Of a stretch of DNA of 22,308 bases, positions 8,912 to 15,126 are shown piece by piece (positions within the stretch are counted from its first letter, which is position 1; the number at the start of each line of letters is the position of its first letter). The stretch is from Candidatus Sigynarchaeota archaeon. GTDB taxonomy: Archaea; Asgardarchaeota; Lokiarchaeia; Sigynarchaeales; Sigynarchaeaceae. The stretch is from the NCBI GenBank assembly GCA_030587525.1, contig JAUQYW010000463.1, positions 1 to 22,308 of the forward strand, written 5' to 3'. The position numbers were made by a program, and so were the translations under genes. Below the pieces are notes generated by a model, which searched no databases, was not told the origin of the DNA, and worked only from the letters and a program-made list of their open reading frames with translations.

Positions 8912-8928
8912 CATTTAAAGATATATCT
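8912..8928 (-). promoter_or_regulatory. TATA-like promoter for the PHP operon
   Basis: The minus-strand sequence agatatatctttaaatgg region is centred about 28-34 nt before the ATG at 8889. This fits a leaderless or nearly leaderless archaeal start. Confidence 0.5.
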
Positions 8929-9120
8929 CGATTTCGAGAAGACCTTGTATGCCAATTTTGCAGCCCCGTTGATGCGGCACGCGGTTCACGTCGCTATCGG
9001 AATGTCAAAAGCGTTTGGCTAAGAAGAAATGATGTTAATTCACACTCTACCTTTTTTCTTTAAATTGCAATGGTTCGCATCCCGACGTGCTGCTGCCACG
9101 CGCGTGATCGCGGTTTTTGT

Positions 9121-9140
9121 CGGCAAAACAAGTTTTGTCG
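9121..9140. repeat. Near-perfect 20-bp palindrome, possible operator
   Basis: cggcaaaac-aa-gttttgtcg has 9-nt arms with one mismatch (g/t) and a 2-nt centre. It lies 2 nt before the TATA-like atttaaat (9143-9150). Related copies of ttttgtcg occur at 9115-9122 and, inverted, at 9221-9228. This is the size and placement of a dimeric regulator site, but no regulator is identified. Confidence 0.4.
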
Positions 9141-9283
9141 TGATTTAAATACATTCCCGACATCTTGCGGCCAGCGCTGGGACACTCGCCTTCCTTTATT
9201 CAACGAGCACCTCATTTATACGACAAAAAAGTAAAATCGGTGGCAAATGAACGTTCTTTTCAGAAATTCCGTCCACGGTGCTG

Positions 9284-9292
9284 CCTTATAAC
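9284..9292 (+). promoter_or_regulatory. Weak TATA-like element upstream of the RadA-like gene
   Basis: ccttataac lies about 57 nt before the ATG at 9345. It would give a leader of roughly 30 nt. Other AT-rich elements further upstream are alternatives. Confidence 0.3.
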
Positions 9293-9344
9293 CACGCGCG
9301 AGATACAGGGAGCAACGCGCCGATAGCTGGCGCTGGATCGATGG

Positions 9345-10265
9345 ATGATTATGGAATACACGTTTGGCAATGTCAAGATGATGGATAGCGAGACCCTGGT
9401 CCGCACGTCATCCAACGACACGCTCCGGACGGACACGCAACCGCTCGACGAGATCTTGTCGCCCAGGTATTCCAGCACGCCGCGAACGCCCCAAGAGCGG
9501 CAAATCGCGGCCCGGGATGGCGGGCTGGTGCCTGGGATCTTGCACATCATTGCAGGCCCGCAACAACAGCTGTCCAAGGTCTTGATGCGCCTGGCGATTA
9601 TGGCCCAGCTGCCCCGCGTGGACGGCGGCGTGGGCGCGAGCCGCGTGTTCTATGCCGAGCTCAACAACTTTTTCGACCCGTACCAGGTGTCGCAAATTGC
9701 GATGGAGAAATCGCTCACCCCTGCAAAGGTGCTGGACAAGATCGAGATCGCGCGGGGGTTCAACTGGGACCAGGCCATCGAGATCATCGCCAAGCTGCTA
9801 CCAGCCAAGGCCTGCTGCCCGGGGTCAGTCGTGCTGATCTCTGGCCTCACGTCGTTCATGGACCCGGCAGACCCCGCGCACTTCGATGGCCTGCGGGAGA
9901 TGATCGGCGGGCTGAAGGCGTGCCAGCAGAACGCAGCGCCCGTGTACATGGTCGCGACCGTGCCGATCGCCAGCGGGTCGATGTTCAAGCCCCGCGGCGG
10001 GCACCTCCTCTATCACTTTGCCGGATGCCTCTTGGCCGTGTCGGAGCCGAGGGAAACCAAGGCTGGAAGTCGCGTGACCGACTGGGTGCTCGTGCGGCAC
10101 CCCGCCTACGGGGAGCGCACGCTTCAGTGCTGGGTACATGCTCCGGTGGCGAAAACCGTCAAGAAAGCACGATCCCGGAAGGGTGACCTGTCAACGTTTC
10201 GCACGCTGGAAGACTTTGCGGCCAGCCCCGGCAACGGCACGGCAAAGCATGCAAGGGGGGCGTGA
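9345..10265 (+). CDS. RadA/RecA-like ATPase paralog with degenerate P-loop
   Basis: A 306-residue protein that follows the archaeal RadA core. It has a P-loop-position segment (about 62-80), then VFYAELNNFFDP (101-112), aligning with the RadA segment that normally reads 'DTE-TF-P'. Next come VLDKIEIARGFN (129-140), a Walker B-like hydrophobic strand (SVVLISGL, 161-168) and an RPVGGH-like motif (KPRGGH, 215-220). The Walker A site reads AGPQQQLSK (70-78), so the glycines and GK[ST] triad needed for ATP binding are missing. It is probably a structural recombinase paralog rather than an active ATPase. Starts at 9345 or 9351 are in frame; the 4-nt overlap with the next gene shows coupling. Confidence 0.75.
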   Translation: MIMEYTFGNVKMMDSETLVRTSSNDTLRTDTQPLDEILSPRYSSTPRTPQERQIAARDGGLVPGILHIIAGPQQQLSKVLMRLAIMAQLPRVDGGVGASRVFYAELNNFFDPYQVSQIAMEKSLTPAKVLDKIEIARGFNWDQAIEIIAKLLPAKACCPGSVVLISGLTSFMDPADPAHFDGLREMIGGLKACQQNAAPVYMVATVPIASGSMFKPRGGHLLYHFAGCLLAVSEPRETKAGSRVTDWVLVRHPAYGERTLQCWVHAPVAKTVKKARSRKGDLSTFRTLEDFAASPGNGTAKHARGA

Positions 10266-10540
10266 CCATGGGACGAACCGTCTTGTCATATCGCCAGGCC
10301 CTGAACCGGGAAATCGCTAGCTGGAACGAGTACCGTCGCGGGTTGTCGCCCGAGGACCAGGCGTGCTTCGACGACATCGCGAACATGGCCCGCCAGCACG
10401 CCGACGCGTCGAGCCTCGCCGCCCGCCCTATCATGTCCGAGAATGTGTTCATGTCGGTCATCGTGGCATTGTCGCGGCGGGTTCGCGAGCTGCAGGCCCG
10501 CGTCGACCAGCTCGAGAAGAACACGAACGGCGGTGCGTGA
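10262..10540 (+). CDS. Small helical protein between RadA-like and PolB2 genes
   Basis: A 92-residue (GTG 10262) or 90-residue (ATG 10268) protein. The GTG overlaps the preceding TGA (GTGA), and its own TGA overlaps the ATG of the polymerase gene (TGATG), so all three are translationally coupled. It is predicted mostly helical. Its C-terminal third (about residues 60-87) has heptad-like spacing of hydrophobics (VIVALSRRVRELQARVDQLE), suggesting a short coiled coil. No enzymatic motif is visible. Its position suggests a bridging or accessory subunit linking the RadA-like protein to the polymerase; this is inference. Confidence 0.75.
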   Translation: MTMGRTVLSYRQALNREIASWNEYRRGLSPEDQACFDDIANMARQHADASSLAARPIMSENVFMSVIVALSRRVRELQARVDQLEKNTNGGA

Positions 10541-12921
10541 TGAGAATCGATGGCTGGATCCTCGACGTGGCCACGTGCAAGGACGGCGTCACGGTCTGGG
10601 TGAAGCAGGCGTCGGGCGCGGTGCGCGAGGTGCTCGCGCCGTACAAGCCCACGATGTACCTGCTGCCACGCCAAGGTGGCGTGAGCACGGCGCCGTTCGA
10701 CGTGGCCCGGGGCATCGAATCGATCGACCTCGTGGCAAGCGCGAGCGTCGTCCAGCGGCGGGTGCACGTCGACGATCCGCGGGAGACGCCCGTGGTGCAA
10801 ATACAAGCACGGGATCCGCCGTCGTTTAAAAAACTCGTGGCTATGCTATCCGCACCGAATGACTTCGAGCTGTTCAACGTCGACATTCCCATATTCCAGA
10901 AATACTTGTACGAGACCAAGATGTTCCCGTTCGCGCGCGTCGATTTCGACGTGTCCGAGCGCGGAGCTTCTCTCGTGCTTGACCGGGTCACGCTCCGCGA
11001 TGACAAGACGCGGCTCCTTTATCCCCTCCCGCAGCTGAAGGCAGCGTGGCTGGAGGTTACCCCGCGGGCAGAGAGCACGGTCACGAGCGGGCGCGTGGAC
11101 AACCCGATACGGCGGGTGGCATTGCTCCCGTACGACGCGCCGTACGCACGTCCCGAGCCCGTGGAACCGTGGCTGAAGCCATTCGAGCTGGAGGAAGGGC
11201 CCGGCGTTGACGAGACCAGCCTCGTGACATCGCTGGTCGACGAGGTCAAGGTTGCCAATCCCGACATCATCTTGACCCACGGCGGCGACGAGCATGTCTT
11301 CCCGTACTTGTGTTCGCGGGCATCGGCGCTCGGGCTCACGCGATCCCTCGTGCTCTCCCGCACGCGCCGCCCGCTGGCATCCGAATGCTTCCGCGCGAAC
11401 AACGACGACGGCTCGTTTTTTTCCTACGGCCGCGTCTTGCACCGCGGCCAGACATCGTACTACCTGTCGGGGCGGCTCCACGTAGACGCGTCGCTCTACG
11501 GGTCGCTGCATTTCCAGGACGGCAACCTGCCCGGGCTCATCGAGGTGGCCCGCGTTAGCTCCGTGCCGGTCCAGCGCTTGAACCGCATCACGATCGGCGG
11601 GGCGCTGCAGTCGATCCAGTTCCAGATCGCCCACGATCGCGGCATCCTCGTCCCGCGGGAGAAGCGGCACGGCGCGGAGACCTTCAAGACCGTCAACACG
11701 CTGCTGCTCGCCGACCGTGGCGGCCACATCTTCGAGCCGCAGACCGGCGTTTTCGACCACGTCATCTCGCTGGACTTCACGAGCATGTACCCCATGATCA
11801 TGGAACGATTCAACGTGAGTCCCGAGACCGTGAACTGCGCGTGCTGCGAAGGCACCGGCGACGTGATCCCCGGCCTCGGCTACCACGTGTGCAAGAAGCA
11901 GCGCGGGCTCATCCCCGAATCGATCGCCCTGCCGCTACACAAGCGCATCGCCTACAAGCACATGGCGCGAGCGCTGGGGGACAAGTATGGCTTGAAGATC
12001 GAGCACATGCAGGCCGCGCTGAAGTGGATCCTGGTCGTATCGTTCGGGTACCTCGGGTTCCGGAACGCTCGGTTCGGGCGGGTCGAGGCGCACCAGGCGG
12101 TCTGCGCGTATTCCCGGGAAATGCTGTTGCAAGCAGCGCGCATCGCCCGGGAACACGGCTTCGACGTGATCCACGGCATCGTCGACTCGCTCTGGGTGAA
12201 GAGCAACAAGCACGATCCGGGCGAGGACCTCGAAGCAGCCGCCAGGAACTTGTGCGACGAGATCGAGCGGGTGACCGGCTTGCCCATCGAATCGGATGGC
12301 GTCTTCCGCTTCGTCATTTTCTTGCCGTCAGTGCTGAACCACGAGATCGGCACGCTGAACCACTACTGGGGCGTGTTCACGAACGGGAAGGTGAAGGTGC
12401 GGGGCATCGAGCTGCGGCGCCGCGATTCACCGCCGATCGTGAAGGCGATGCAGAAGGACGCGATCGCGGCGCTGGCACCCGCCCGCGATGCCCGCGAGTT
12501 CGTCGAGCGCGTGCCGAGAGCGCGGGCGGTGCTCGACAAGTACATCAAGGACGTCGAAGCTGGCAACGTGGATCCCGCGCAGCTCGCCATCACGACGAGC
12601 ACGTCGCGGGCACCGGGCGAGTACAAGGTGAGCAACTACCAGGCCGTGGCGGCCCGGCAGCTGCAGAAGGAAGGCGTAGTGATGGGCGCGGGGCAGAGCG
12701 TCAAGTACATCATCACCAACGCCGCGAGCAGCCGGGCGGACGAGCGTGTACTAGCTTGGGACTTGTTCGTGGATCGCCACGCGCGGCCCGATGCCGCCAA
12801 GTACAAGGAGTTGCTGGAACGCGCGTTCAGGAACATGTTCCCGTTCGATGTCAGCGCGGATCCGGCGGCGAAGGCTGGCCGCGATGCCGTTAGACCTCTT
12901 GATGTATGGTTGGGTCGCTGA
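10540..12921 (+). CDS. polB2: B-family DNA polymerase with disrupted catalytic motifs (PolB2 type)
   Basis: A 793-residue protein starting at the ATG that overlaps the upstream stop; the open frame upstream to 10363 is a shadow. The C-terminal half is a PolB palm/fingers/thumb. Motif A is DFTSMYPMIM with Asp412 kept. Motif B is KWILVVSFG (from Lys495) instead of KxxxNSxYG. Motif C is HGIVDS (545-550), where the first of two catalytic aspartates is Ile547 and only Asp549 remains. In the exonuclease half, the Exo II region reads THGGDEHVFPYL (246-257), lacking the usual Asn and Asp, and Exo I DIE is not seen. A Cys cluster (CACC...C) follows motif A. This matches the archaeal PolB2 family, first described as inactivated; a Sulfolobales member (Dpo2) was later reported to act in lesion bypass. 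Confidence 0.9.
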   Translation: MRIDGWILDVATCKDGVTVWVKQASGAVREVLAPYKPTMYLLPRQGGVSTAPFDVARGIESIDLVASASVVQRRVHVDDPRETPVVQIQARDPPSFKKLVAMLSAPNDFELFNVDIPIFQKYLYETKMFPFARVDFDVSERGASLVLDRVTLRDDKTRLLYPLPQLKAAWLEVTPRAESTVTSGRVDNPIRRVALLPYDAPYARPEPVEPWLKPFELEEGPGVDETSLVTSLVDEVKVANPDIILTHGGDEHVFPYLCSRASALGLTRSLVLSRTRRPLASECFRANNDDGSFFSYGRVLHRGQTSYYLSGRLHVDASLYGSLHFQDGNLPGLIEVARVSSVPVQRLNRITIGGALQSIQFQIAHDRGILVPREKRHGAETFKTVNTLLLADRGGHIFEPQTGVFDHVISLDFTSMYPMIMERFNVSPETVNCACCEGTGDVIPGLGYHVCKKQRGLIPESIALPLHKRIAYKHMARALGDKYGLKIEHMQAALKWILVVSFGYLGFRNARFGRVEAHQAVCAYSREMLLQAARIAREHGFDVIHGIVDSLWVKSNKHDPGEDLEAAARNLCDEIERVTGLPIESDGVFRFVIFLPSVLNHEIGTLNHYWGVFTNGKVKVRGIELRRRDSPPIVKAMQKDAIAALAPARDAREFVERVPRARAVLDKYIKDVEAGNVDPAQLAITTSTSRAPGEYKVSNYQAVAARQLQKEGVVMGAGQSVKYIITNAASSRADERVLAWDLFVDRHARPDAAKYKELLERAFRNMFPFDVSADPAAKAGRDAVRPLDVWLGR

Positions 12922-12932
12922 TGGAAGAAAAT

Positions 12933-13493
12933 TTAGATTGATGCCTCGTTATTGACTGGATGGAGGAAACCATCTAGGCGAGATTCAAGAGCTTTGAGCA
13001 ATGGTATCCGCGCGTACGACCATGCAATTGCGATGGTCAAGGGTCTCATTCCATTGGTAAATTCCATCAACAAGTGCGATTCATCGTTGATCCTAACAAT
13101 ATGAATGGTCCTAATATTTTCAATAGCAACAGCGAGGGTTTCGGGCTCGTTGGATCCCATGAACCGCGAGCTAATCGTGACCGTGGAGAGTGCTTTGTTG
13201 ATGATCAAGCTTCTTCTCGCTAACAACGCGAACACAGCTTGGTTCAAGGGAAAAATAACCGAGATCGTCGCCAAACTGAGAAAAAAAATCCAAGGTAAAA
13301 CAAGGGCAGTCACCGAGAAAACGAAGATTAGCTGCGGTAATATAAAAACAATAAACCAGAGGATGTTCCAGAAGACAAATCCCAAAAATGCTTCTCGGAA
13401 ATTGCGCTTGAATCCGAGAGTGAGCGCAAGCATCTTCTCGGTCTCTAAATCTACCTTCATTTCGCTGATGTTGAGCGACCTCAAGATTGGCAC
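12933..13493 (-). CDS. Hypothetical membrane protein, possible PH-like cytoplasmic domain
   Basis: A protein of 186 residues from GTG 13493, or 175 from the ATG at 13460. It has an N-terminal amphipathic stretch, then two to three hydrophobic helices (about 35-90: FVFWNILWFIVFILPQ..., then VLPWIFFLSLATISVIF). The remainder is a soluble domain of alternating hydrophobic strands ending in a helix (LLKALESRLDGF). That topology, two TMs followed by a strand-rich domain with a closing helix, recalls bacterial PH-like membrane proteins, but I cannot confirm it. GC is clearly lower than in the adjoining polymerase gene (about 42% in one sampled line versus about 70%). It converges on polB2 with an 11-nt gap. 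Start and promoter are uncertain. Confidence 0.6.
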   Translation of the reverse strand: MPILRSLNISEMKVDLETEKMLALTLGFKRNFREAFLGFVFWNILWFIVFILPQLIFVFSVTALVLPWIFFLSLATISVIFPLNQAVFALLARRSLIINKALSTVTISSRFMGSNEPETLAVAIENIRTIHIVRINDESHLLMEFTNGMRPLTIAIAWSYARIPLLKALESRLDGFLHPVNNEASI

Positions 13494-13671
13494 CTCTCGT
13501 CCATTCTATCTTCAGTATGCACCGCCGAAATTCCTGCTCGAGATAAAGACCAGGTTCTTGCACATAAGATTAACGTGGATGCTCGATCGGTTCTTTATCG
13601 ATAAGCCGCGTGTAGTATCCTAGCCTGGCTGATGATTTATCGTTTGGTTCCTTGATTTGTCGAAAATATTC

Positions 13672-13681
13672 AAAGAAAAAA
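13672..13681 (-). terminator. T-rich terminator after superoxide reductase
   Basis: The plus-strand run aaagaaaaaa reads tttttttcttt-like on the minus strand, about 17 nt after the TAA at 13698. This fits archaeal T-run termination. Confidence 0.4.
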
Positions 13682-13697
13682 GATAGATGAGAAAAAT

Positions 13698-14084
13698 TTA
13701 TGCGACTTTCAAATCCTGCTCGCTTTTCCAAAGTCCGTGGAGATTGCAGTATGATGTTGCAATTATCTTGCCCGGCTTGTCGGTTTTTAGCGCGACGATG
13801 GCTTGTGGCTCGGTGTATACCCCGCCCTTGTCCGGACCATCGGCTGATTCTCCGTGTGCAGTAAATTCGCCGCCTCCGATCTCGATCGGGAATTTGCCAC
13901 CTTCTGGGAAGAAAAAGACCTTGATCCAGCTGATGTGGTGGACGCTGGTGTTCGGGTGCGGCACTTGTTTTCCCACGGTCACCTTGATGGTGATCAATTC
14001 ACTTTTTTTCGCGCTCGCGGGTGCCTCGATCACAGGCACGTGTTTTTCGGTCTTGAAATCCGCCGTCTTGTATAACTCGCTCAT
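13698..14084 (-). CDS. Superoxide reductase (neelaredoxin type)
   Basis: Reduces superoxide to hydrogen peroxide without making O2, at a mononuclear Fe(His)4Cys centre in the cytoplasm. The 128-residue protein (from ATG 14084; a GTG at 14093 is less likely) carries the full ligand set: His15, His43, His49, Cys113 and His116. The neighbouring Glu13 and Lys14 (EKHVP) are known to assist catalysis in this family. Signatures are HPN-S-HH-SWI (43-53) and CNLHG (113-117). The N-terminal desulforedoxin Fe(Cys)4 domain is absent, so it is the one-iron type. It is divergent from a rubredoxin, the usual electron donor to this enzyme. A TATA-like element at 14103-14110 fits a leaderless start. Confidence 0.95.
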   Translation of the reverse strand: MSELYKTADFKTEKHVPVIEAPASAKKSELITIKVTVGKQVPHPNTSVHHISWIKVFFFPEGGKFPIEIGGGEFTAHGESADGPDKGGVYTEPQAIVALKTDKPGKIIATSYCNLHGLWKSEQDLKVA

Positions 14085-14102
14085 GATTAGCACGTCTCGT
14101 TT

Positions 14103-14110
14103 TTTTTATC
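14103..14110 (-). promoter_or_regulatory. TATA-like promoter for superoxide reductase
   Basis: The minus-strand sequence gataaaaa lies about 22-26 nt upstream of the ATG at 14084. Confidence 0.4.
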
Positions 14111-14236
14111 GGTAATTCACTAACGGTCTCCGTCCACGTGCCAAGTTTCAGACACGCGGGTGGAATCGAACTATACATGGATCATTCGCCATATAAGAAT
14201 TGTTATAATGTTCTAAAGGTAGACGGCTACGAGCCA

Positions 14237-14258
14237 CTTTTGCATCACCACGCAAAAG
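14237..14258. repeat. Inverted repeat upstream of rubredoxin
   Basis: cttttgc (14237-14243) and gcaaaag (14252-14258) are perfect 7-nt arms around an 8-nt spacer. They lie about 23 nt upstream of the rubredoxin TATA element, in the region shared with superoxide reductase. A regulator site or a chance repeat are both possible. Confidence 0.35.
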
Positions 14259-14280
14259 GTTCAAAAATCGAATATTAATA

Positions 14281-14290
14281 CTATAATTAT
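14281..14290 (+). promoter_or_regulatory. TATA-like promoter for rubredoxin
   Basis: ctataattat is centred about 26 nt before the ATG at 14312, giving a leaderless transcript. AT-rich sequence aatattaata precedes it. Confidence 0.5.
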
Positions 14291-14311
14291 CTCTTTGACG
14301 ACTTTGAGTGA

Positions 14312-14539
14312 ATGAACATGGCTAAGAAACCAGAACCCGCGGCCAAGCCCGCGGTAAAACCAGCAGCTGCAAAAGCAGACATGACCAAGTACGTGTGTTC
14401 CGTTTGTGGTTACGAGTACGATCCTGCAAAGGGGGATCCGGACAATGGCGTGAAACCTGGTACGCCGTTCAGTGCACTCCCCAAGGATTGGGTGTGTCCG
14501 GTGTGTGGGGCCACGAAGGACCAGTTTGAGAAGAAGTGA
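14312..14539 (+). CDS. Rubredoxin with Lys/Ala/Pro-rich N-terminal extension
   Basis: A one-electron carrier with a single Fe(Cys)4 centre. The 75-residue protein has the two canonical knuckles, CSVCGYEYDP (about 29-38) and CPVCGATKDQF (about 62-72), with the aromatic and Gly/Asp spacing typical of rubredoxin. Residues 1-24 form an extension rich in Lys, Ala and Pro that standard rubredoxins of 50-55 residues lack; it may aid docking or be a flexible tether. The start could also be ATG 14318. Neighbours are superoxide reductase (divergent), two Fe(Cys)4 proteins downstream, and a flavodiiron operon beyond. It is probably the shared electron donor of this oxygen-defence region. Confidence 0.95.
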   Translation: MNMAKKPEPAAKPAVKPAAAKADMTKYVCSVCGYEYDPAKGDPDNGVKPGTPFSALPKDWVCPVCGATKDQFEKK

Positions 14540-14560
14540 TCTCGAAGCATCTAGCCTATC

Positions 14561-14573
14561 TTTTTTCCTTTTT
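14561..14573 (+). terminator. T-rich terminator after rubredoxin
   Basis: ttttttccttttt begins about 22 nt after the rubredoxin stop, as expected for archaeal oligo-T termination. Confidence 0.5.
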
Positions 14574-14605
14574 CCACCAAGAATAACCTAACATGGTGAA
14601 ATAAT

Positions 14606-14773
14606 ATGCCCTTCTTTCAATGCGACTCGTGCTTGAAGATCTTCGAATGGGATCGCGTTAAGGTCAAGAAATGCCCGAATTGCAACAAGAAATGCACGTT
14701 CAACGAGGTCACGAATTATACGACCGACAACGGCGGTCCTGGCAACATAGACCCGCGATTGATGAAAAAATAA
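14606..14773 (+). CDS. Small rubredoxin-type Fe(Cys)4 protein
   Basis: A 55-residue protein too short for most gene callers. It reads MPFFQCDSCLKIFEW, then CPNCNKKCTF, and ends GGPGNIDPRLMKK. Two CxxC knuckles (Cys6/Cys9 and Cys23/Cys26) would bind one Fe or Zn as in rubredoxin-type Fe(Cys)4 proteins of anaerobes; an extra Cys30 follows. The conserved C-terminal GxxNIDPRL tail marks it as distinct from classic rubredoxin. An excellent Shine-Dalgarno site, ggtga at 14595-14599, lies 6 nt upstream. It follows the rubredoxin and precedes a paralog, so it likely serves electron transfer in the same redox system. Confidence 0.8.
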   Translation: MPFFQCDSCLKIFEWDRVKVKKCPNCNKKCTFNEVTNYTTDNGGPGNIDPRLMKK

Positions 14774-14797
14774 GGAATCGCCTCACTTATCTGTCAA

Positions 14798-14804
14798 TTT
14801 TTTT
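14798..14804 (+). terminator. T-run terminator after the first Fe(Cys)4 gene
   Basis: T7 about 25 nt after the TAA at 14773; no hairpin needed in archaea. Confidence 0.4.
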
Positions 14805-14863
14805 CCTCCCGTTAATAATAGACGATCATGGCCTAGATACGACGTGCATTCGAGAAAGGAAAG

Positions 14864-14872
14864 AAATTAAAA
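14864..14872 (+). promoter_or_regulatory. TATA-like element before the second Fe(Cys)4 gene
   Basis: aaattaaaa is centred about 24 nt upstream of the ATG at 14892, which would make that ATG a leaderless start. Confidence 0.4.
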
Positions 14873-14891
14873 CTCCATATTCGTAGTTAAC

Positions 14892-15079
14892 ATGGCTTAC
14901 TTAGGTGGTCAAGAACGTTTTTTCAATGTGAACAATGCAAGAAGGTCTTCGAGATCTCCGATGAAAACCCAGAGATCCCCGATGGTTGCCCGAATTGCAG
15001 TCAAAAATGCACGTTTACCGACGTGACCGATTACACGAAAACTCCGCCCGCCATTGACATGAATCTCGTTAAAAAATGA
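14892..15079 (+). CDS. Second small Fe(Cys)4 protein with an apparent start or frame anomaly
   Basis: Paralog of the gene ending at 14773. The frame ending at TGA 15077-15079 encodes FFQCEQCKKVFE, then CPNCSQKCTF and VTDYT, with both CxxC knuckles kept, but its tail (IDMNLVKK) has lost the GGPGN part. This frame has no ATG, GTG or TTG: it opens at 14891 after a stop, and the codon aligned with the paralog's ATG is ACG at 14915. The promoter-proximal ATG at 14892 is in another frame and joins the correct one only through a minus-1 shift at t-ttt-ttc (14917-14924 region) or one extra T in the T6 run. An aggtggt site at 14903-14909 sits 5 nt before the ACG. The explanation may be a homopolymer sequencing error, ACG start, frameshifting or recent decay. 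Given coordinates assume the ATG. Confidence 0.65.
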
Positions 15080-15104
15080 CCACGCGCGGTCGTGCATTAA
15101 ACAT

Positions 15105-15113
15105 AAAAAAAAA
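15105..15113 (-). terminator. T9 terminator of the flavodiiron/acyl-CoA dehydrogenase operon
   Basis: A9 on the plus strand is T9 on the minus strand, about 14 nt past the TGA at 15127. Confidence 0.5.
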
Positions 15114-15126
15114 GAGAAGGTACGTA

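Larger units (their letters stand above)
8890..9344. other. 455-nt intergenic region with divergent promoters and a palindrome
   Basis: It holds the promoter of the minus-strand PHP pair at its left end and, at its right, a weak TATA-like element (9284-9292) for the RadA-like gene. Between them are a near-perfect 20-bp palindrome (9121-9140), further TATA-like stretches at 9143-9150 and 9212-9220, and a 10-bp palindrome ccagcgctgg (9171-9180). I see no convincing gene, tRNA or rRNA. A 54-codon Cys-rich frame (9070-9234) has no ribosome binding site or correctly spaced TATA box. Confidence 0.6.

Noticed and set aside
9070..9234. 54-codon Cys-rich frame in the long intergenic region
   Set aside because: The TATA-like sequence is too close to its ATG, there is no ribosome binding site, and it runs through the palindrome; the Cys pattern fits no family I know.
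10363..10539. 59-codon upstream extension of the polymerase frame
   Set aside because: Arg/His-rich shadow of the small gene; the ATG at 10540 with TGATG overlap is the natural start.
13105..13623. 172-codon plus-strand frame opposite the hypothetical membrane protein
   Set aside because: It is antisense to the minus-strand frame, which has coherent membrane helices; this one has no plausible fold.
14150..14180. Minus-strand gttcgattcc resembling a tRNA T-loop
   Set aside because: The flanking bases do not form a T-stem and no D-arm, anticodon arm or acceptor stem can be built around it.
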